A DNA stretch of 64,000 bases, taken from contig NZ_JAFFJT010000005.1 in NCBI RefSeq assembly GCF_016924665.1, forward strand, positions 1-64,000. Reading direction: 5' to 3'. How positions within the stretch are numbered: position 1 is the first letter of the stretch; each line of letters starts with the position of its first letter. Source of the stretch: Nocardioides sp. SYSU D00038 (GTDB lineage: Bacteria; Actinomycetota; Actinomycetes; Propionibacteriales; Nocardioidaceae). This document shows positions 61,001 through 64,000 of the stretch, piece after piece. The position numbers and the translations under genes were made by a program. Below the pieces are notes generated by a model. The model was given only the letters and a program-made list of their open reading frames with translations. It made no database searches and was not told where the DNA came from.

Positions 61001-63151
61001 TCATGCAGCGGCCCCACCGTCGCGCGCCTCGAGGGCCTGCGTCAGCAGCACCACCAGCGCCTCGAGCTGCAGGTCGGCCGAGGACGCCAGCGCCTCGTCG
61101 GAGCCGTCGAGGGCCCGGGCCGCCAGCCCGGCCTTGCTGTCGATGAGACCGGCGATCCGCGAGTCGATGGTCTGCGCGGCGATGATCCGCCAGGCGGTGA
61201 CCGGGTCGCCCTGGCCGATGCGGTGCACCCGGTCGATGGCCTGGGTCTGCTCGGCGTCGGTCCACGACAGCTCGGCGAGCACGACGTTGGAGGCGACCTG
61301 GAGGTTGAGCCCGACGCCTGCCGCGGTGAGCGAGCAGACCACCACCGCGACCTCGGGGTCCTCGACGAAGGCGTCGATGTTCTGCTGGCGCACCTTGGGC
61401 GTCTGGTCGCCGCGGATCGAGGAGTAGCGCAGCCCGGCGCGGGCGAAGCTCTCCTCGGCGAGGTCCATCACCTCGACGTGCTTGGCGAAGAACACGACCT
61501 TGCCGACGCTGTTGGCCAGCTGGGCGGCGTAGTCGGCCGCCAGGCCGGCCTTGGCCCGCCCGATCCGCCGGATCATCGAGAAGATGTTCTCGCCCGTGCT
61601 GGCGTCGTCGTCCTCGCGCTCCCACGTCGCCACCTGGCGCACCAGGTCGTGGTCGATGCCGTCGACCACCGCGCCGGAGCGGCGGGTGGCGAGCGCGGTG
61701 TCGTAGCGCTCGACCAGGCGTCGGGCCAGCTCGGCCTCGGCCTTGCGGATCGAGCGGCCCTCGGCGTCGTCGAGCTCGACGGGCAGGTCGGCGATCCGGC
61801 GCTCGGGGATGTCGGCGGCGACGTCGACCTTGCGGCGCCGGACGATGCCCATGTCGACCACGCAGCGGCGCGCGGCGCCGTAGAAGGCGGGCTCGGCGGG
61901 CGTCAGGCCGGTCTCCTCGAGCCGGTTCATCAGCTCGGTCAGCGGCTTGCGGTCGTCGATCCAGCCGAGGAACTGCCAGATCGCCCGGAAGTCCTCGATG
62001 TCGTTGATCAGCGGCGTGCCGGTGAGCGCCATCAGCAGCGGGCGGCCGGCCCGCCGGCGGATCCGCTCGGAGAGCTCCAGCGCGTGCCGGGAGCGCTGCG
62101 AGGTCTTGTTCTTGATGAAGTGGGCCTCGTCGATGACCATGCCGCGGAAGCCGTGGTCGCCGAGCCAGCCGACGTGGCGGTCGAGCACCTCGTAGTTGAC
62201 GACGACGATGTCGGCGAACCCGTCGACGGTGTGGCCGTCGCCGTGCACGACGGTCACCGACCGCTCCGGGGTCCACAGCCCGACCTCGCGGGCCCAGTTG
62301 GTCTTGACGACGTTGGGCACCACGACCAGCAGCGGGTACGCCTGCGCCGCGCGGGCCGCGAGCAGCGACTGGGCGGTCTTGCCGAGGCCGGGCTCGTCGG
62401 CGAGCAGGAAGGTGCGGTGGCCCTCGGCGGCGGCCGCGACCACGCGGGCCTGGTGGGGCATCAGCTCGCGGCCGTCGGGCAGCCGCAGGTCGGCCGGCTC
62501 GGGGAGCGCCATCGAGGCGGACGCCCCGCCCTGCTCGAAGGCCCGGAACAGCGGGCCGATGAGCTCCCAGGTCGCGAGCCGGCGGGGGCCGGTCGGACGG
62601 GCCGGGGCGTTGGAGAAGTCGGGCACCAGGAACGGGTTGGCGAGCTGGCGGGCCACCACCGACCGGGGCACCACGCGGCGCTCGGTCGGCGCCGCGGCGT
62701 CGTCCGGCTCGGCGTCGGGGGTCGTCTCTCGCTCGGGCGCCTCGACCCCGGCCGCGGTCATGATCTCGTCCATGAGGTCGTGCACCTCGTCGGAGACCTG
62801 GGCCTCCTCGGCCAGCAGGCCCAGCAGCGACACCTCGCGGGTCGCCGACTTGGCCAGGATGGTGGCGACGCCGTCGAGGCGCCGCAGCTGCCCGTCGCGC
62901 TGCCCCTGCGTGGCCGTCTCGTCGGCCTTGACCCGGCTGCGCTCGTCGCGCACCAGCAGGGCCACGGCCTGGAACTTGGTGCGCACCGAGGGGGTCACCC
63001 GACCCCGCTCGACGGCCGACTCGACCTCCCGCACGGCCCGGGCGAGGTAGGGGATCAGCCCCTGCTCGTCGCGGTGGGTGGCGGGTCGGCGCTGCGGCCG
63101 GGTGGTGCCGCCGCGTCGGGTGTTCGCACTGCGCTGGCGCGATCGTGCCAA
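61001..63151 (-). CDS. SNF2-type DEAD/DEAH helicase
   Basis: A 716-residue SF2 ATPase. An N-terminal 200 residues of charged helices precede helicase motif I DEPGLGKTAQSLLAA (the SNF2 Walker A), motif II VIDEAHFIKN, motif III LTGTPLINDIEDF, motif V SLTAAGVGLNLQVAS and motif VI QAIDRVHRIGQGDPV. It likely translocates on duplex DNA and may take part in repair or chromosome remodelling. The start codon TTG at 63151 is supported by GGGGGAG four bases upstream; no closer ATG or GTG exists. It reads away from the DUF1801 gene. Confidence 0.88.
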   Translation of the reverse strand: MARSRQRSANTRRGGTTRPQRRPATHRDEQGLIPYLARAVREVESAVERGRVTPSVRTKFQAVALLVRDERSRVKADETATQGQRDGQLRRLDGVATILAKSATREVSLLGLLAEEAQVSDEVHDLMDEIMTAAGVEAPERETTPDAEPDDAAAPTERRVVPRSVVARQLANPFLVPDFSNAPARPTGPRRLATWELIGPLFRAFEQGGASASMALPEPADLRLPDGRELMPHQARVVAAAAEGHRTFLLADEPGLGKTAQSLLAARAAQAYPLLVVVPNVVKTNWAREVGLWTPERSVTVVHGDGHTVDGFADIVVVNYEVLDRHVGWLGDHGFRGMVIDEAHFIKNKTSQRSRHALELSERIRRRAGRPLLMALTGTPLINDIEDFRAIWQFLGWIDDRKPLTELMNRLEETGLTPAEPAFYGAARRCVVDMGIVRRRKVDVAADIPERRIADLPVELDDAEGRSIRKAEAELARRLVERYDTALATRRSGAVVDGIDHDLVRQVATWEREDDDASTGENIFSMIRRIGRAKAGLAADYAAQLANSVGKVVFFAKHVEVMDLAEESFARAGLRYSSIRGDQTPKVRQQNIDAFVEDPEVAVVVCSLTAAGVGLNLQVASNVVLAELSWTDAEQTQAIDRVHRIGQGDPVTAWRIIAAQTIDSRIAGLIDSKAGLAARALDGSDEALASSADLQLEALVVLLTQALEARDGGAAA

Positions 63152-63614
63152 GGACTCCCCCTAGGAGTGGCTGCCGGTCACCGGGAGGTACGTCGGGCCC
63201 TCTCGCTGCGCGGCTGCGCTGGGTGGCCGCCGCGGGTTCGCGGAGACCGGTGTGCGCCTGGGCGGACGGTGCACCGCCGGCGACGCGTTTCACGCTGGTC
63301 GTGTGGCCGAGCGGTGGGGCGGTCTCGACGAGCACGTCCCCGCCATCGATCGGCTACGGCCATGCTACCCCACCCGGCGCCGACCACCGAGCGCGCGCCG
63401 TCCGCGTCGTCCCGGGGCGGGTGCCGGGTCGCACTCGTCAGGCGGTTCCTCGAGTTGTCGGCCCTTGCCATGCCCGACAACACGGGGAACCCCCGGTCGA
63501 CCGGGGAACCCACGCGCCGGCCGACCACCGCCGACCGGTCAGGAATCGAGAAGCCCACCCGAGCCCGGGGTCACTAGCGTCGAGACGACACCGACCAACC
63601 CCAGGAGGAACACC
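63152..63614. other. 463-base non-coding region
   Basis: No gene supported; an Arg-rich minus-strand frame is a composition artefact. It contains GGGGAACCC twice (63484 area) and a TAGCGT -10-like box at 63575-63580 about 40 bases before the next gene's ATG. No tRNA-like cloverleaf is recognisable. Confidence 0.6.
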
Positions 63615-64000
63615 ATGGCCACGACGTCCGACCGCACCCAGACCGGGTTCTCCGAGGCCGAGCGGGCCGCGATGAAGGAGCGCGCCGAGGAGCTGCGCGC
63701 GTCGGGTCGCGGCGGCAAGAAGAAGGCCAGCGACGCGGAGGCGATGCTCACGAAGATCGCCGAGATGCCCGACGGCGAGCGGGTGCTGGCCGAGCGGCTG
63801 CTCGCGATCGTGACCGAGGCGGCGCCCGACCTGCTGCCGAAGACCTGGTACGGCATGCCGGCGTGGGCCGAGGCCGACGGCAAGATCGTCTGCTTCTTCC
63901 AGGGCGCCAGCAAGTTCGAGGCGCGCTACTCGACGTTCGGCTTCAACGACCCGGCGAACCTCGACGACGGCACCGTCTGGCCGACGTCGTTCGCCGTCAC
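63615..64000 (+). CDS. DUF1801-type protein, start of gene (cut by window end)
   Basis: The first 128 residues of a protein that runs off the window. After a Lys/Glu/Arg-rich N-terminus it has AEMPDGERVLAERLLAIVTEAAPDLLPKTWYGMPAWAEADGKIVCFF, characteristic of the DUF1801/YdhG-like fold. AGGAGG lies seven bases before the ATG. Such proteins are common single genes with a proposed nucleotide or sugar-binding role, unproven. Confidence 0.83.
   Translation, partial: MATTSDRTQTGFSEAERAAMKERAEELRASGRGGKKKASDAEAMLTKIAEMPDGERVLAERLLAIVTEAAPDLLPKTWYGMPAWAEADGKIVCFFQGASKFEARYSTFGFNDPANLDDGTVWPTSFAV

Noticed and set aside
63160-63360. tRNA gene in the non-coding region
   Set aside because: No TTCRANY loop with paired arms and no anticodon stem could be built by eye.
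63178-63558. A 126-residue minus-strand frame before the last gene
   Set aside because: Arg/Pro/Gly-rich, no ribosome site, and it overlaps a probable promoter of the plus-strand gene.

Overview
The window is a 64 kb piece of a chromosome from a high-GC actinobacterium, most likely Nocardioides or a close relative in the Nocardioidaceae. This is inferred from the roughly 70% GC coding sequence, the one-polypeptide 2-oxoglutarate decarboxylase Kgd, nickel superoxide dismutase, the SigR/RsrA and SigF/RsbW pairs, WhiB1, a 24-residue bL37 ribosomal protein, DUF222-HNH proteins and frequent GTG starts. No rRNA, tRNA, CRISPR array, insertion sequence or integrase was found.

Layout. 1-1650: an LCP-family cell-wall ligase gene and a lipoprotein gene, beside a poly-C tract. 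1814-5851: kgd and a small DUF6104 gene. 5974-11183: a sulfatase/TetR pair, an MFS transporter, an acetoacetate-decarboxylase-like gene and a small conserved gene. 11221-14356: a two-gene acyl desaturase and electron-donor operon with a divergent TetR regulator and a palindromic operator between them. 14367-14727: a 73-bp tandem array. 14745-18596: an SDR, an enoyl reductase-like protein, malic enzyme and the head-to-head sodX/sodN pair. 18765-22960: a sulfotransferase, an unknown gene and a lower-GC island carrying one large gene for an ATPase fused to a protein kinase.

22972-38320: the regulatory core: rsbW-sigF, whiB1, pdtaS, bL37, rsrA-sigR, a SRAP peptidase, an ECF sigma factor fused to its own zinc-finger and membrane anchor, aroA and rsgA. 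The set whiB1, pdtaS, anti-sigma/sigma, SRAP, aroA, rsgA matches the Rv3219-Rv3228 neighbourhood of Mycobacterium tuberculosis. 38324-44094: DUF2231, hisN, a CBS protein, SDR, LysE exporter, thioredoxin, lactate 2-monooxygenase, FKBP and an S4 protein. 44190-46530: a DUF222-HNH gene and 1.1 kb of repeats, including three 256-bp tandem units. 46531-51242: DUF445, a nucleotidyltransferase, a DUF4832 surface protein, a second sulfotransferase and a small gene. 51324-55032: cobT, cobS, cobU, cobQ for the late steps of cobalamin synthesis. 55086-64000: an SDR, a hybrid histidine kinase, small genes, an LLM-type flavin oxidoreductase, a SNF2-type helicase and the start of a DUF1801-like gene.

How it works together. 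Stress control dominates. Near-perfect SigR promoters (GGGAAT-N18-GTT) lie before sigR itself and before the thioredoxin gene, a SigF-type promoter precedes rsbW-sigF, a CRP-type palindrome precedes whiB1, and a possible ECF promoter precedes the ECF-anti-sigma fusion gene. Several genes have a TANNNT box 5-8 bases before their start codon, the signature of leaderless transcripts. The most unusual items are the ATPase-kinase fusion in the low-GC island and two repeat families: a 73-bp tandem repeat present as two separate arrays, and a 130-bp inverted-repeat element near which a 256-bp hairpin-forming unit has been tandemly amplified.
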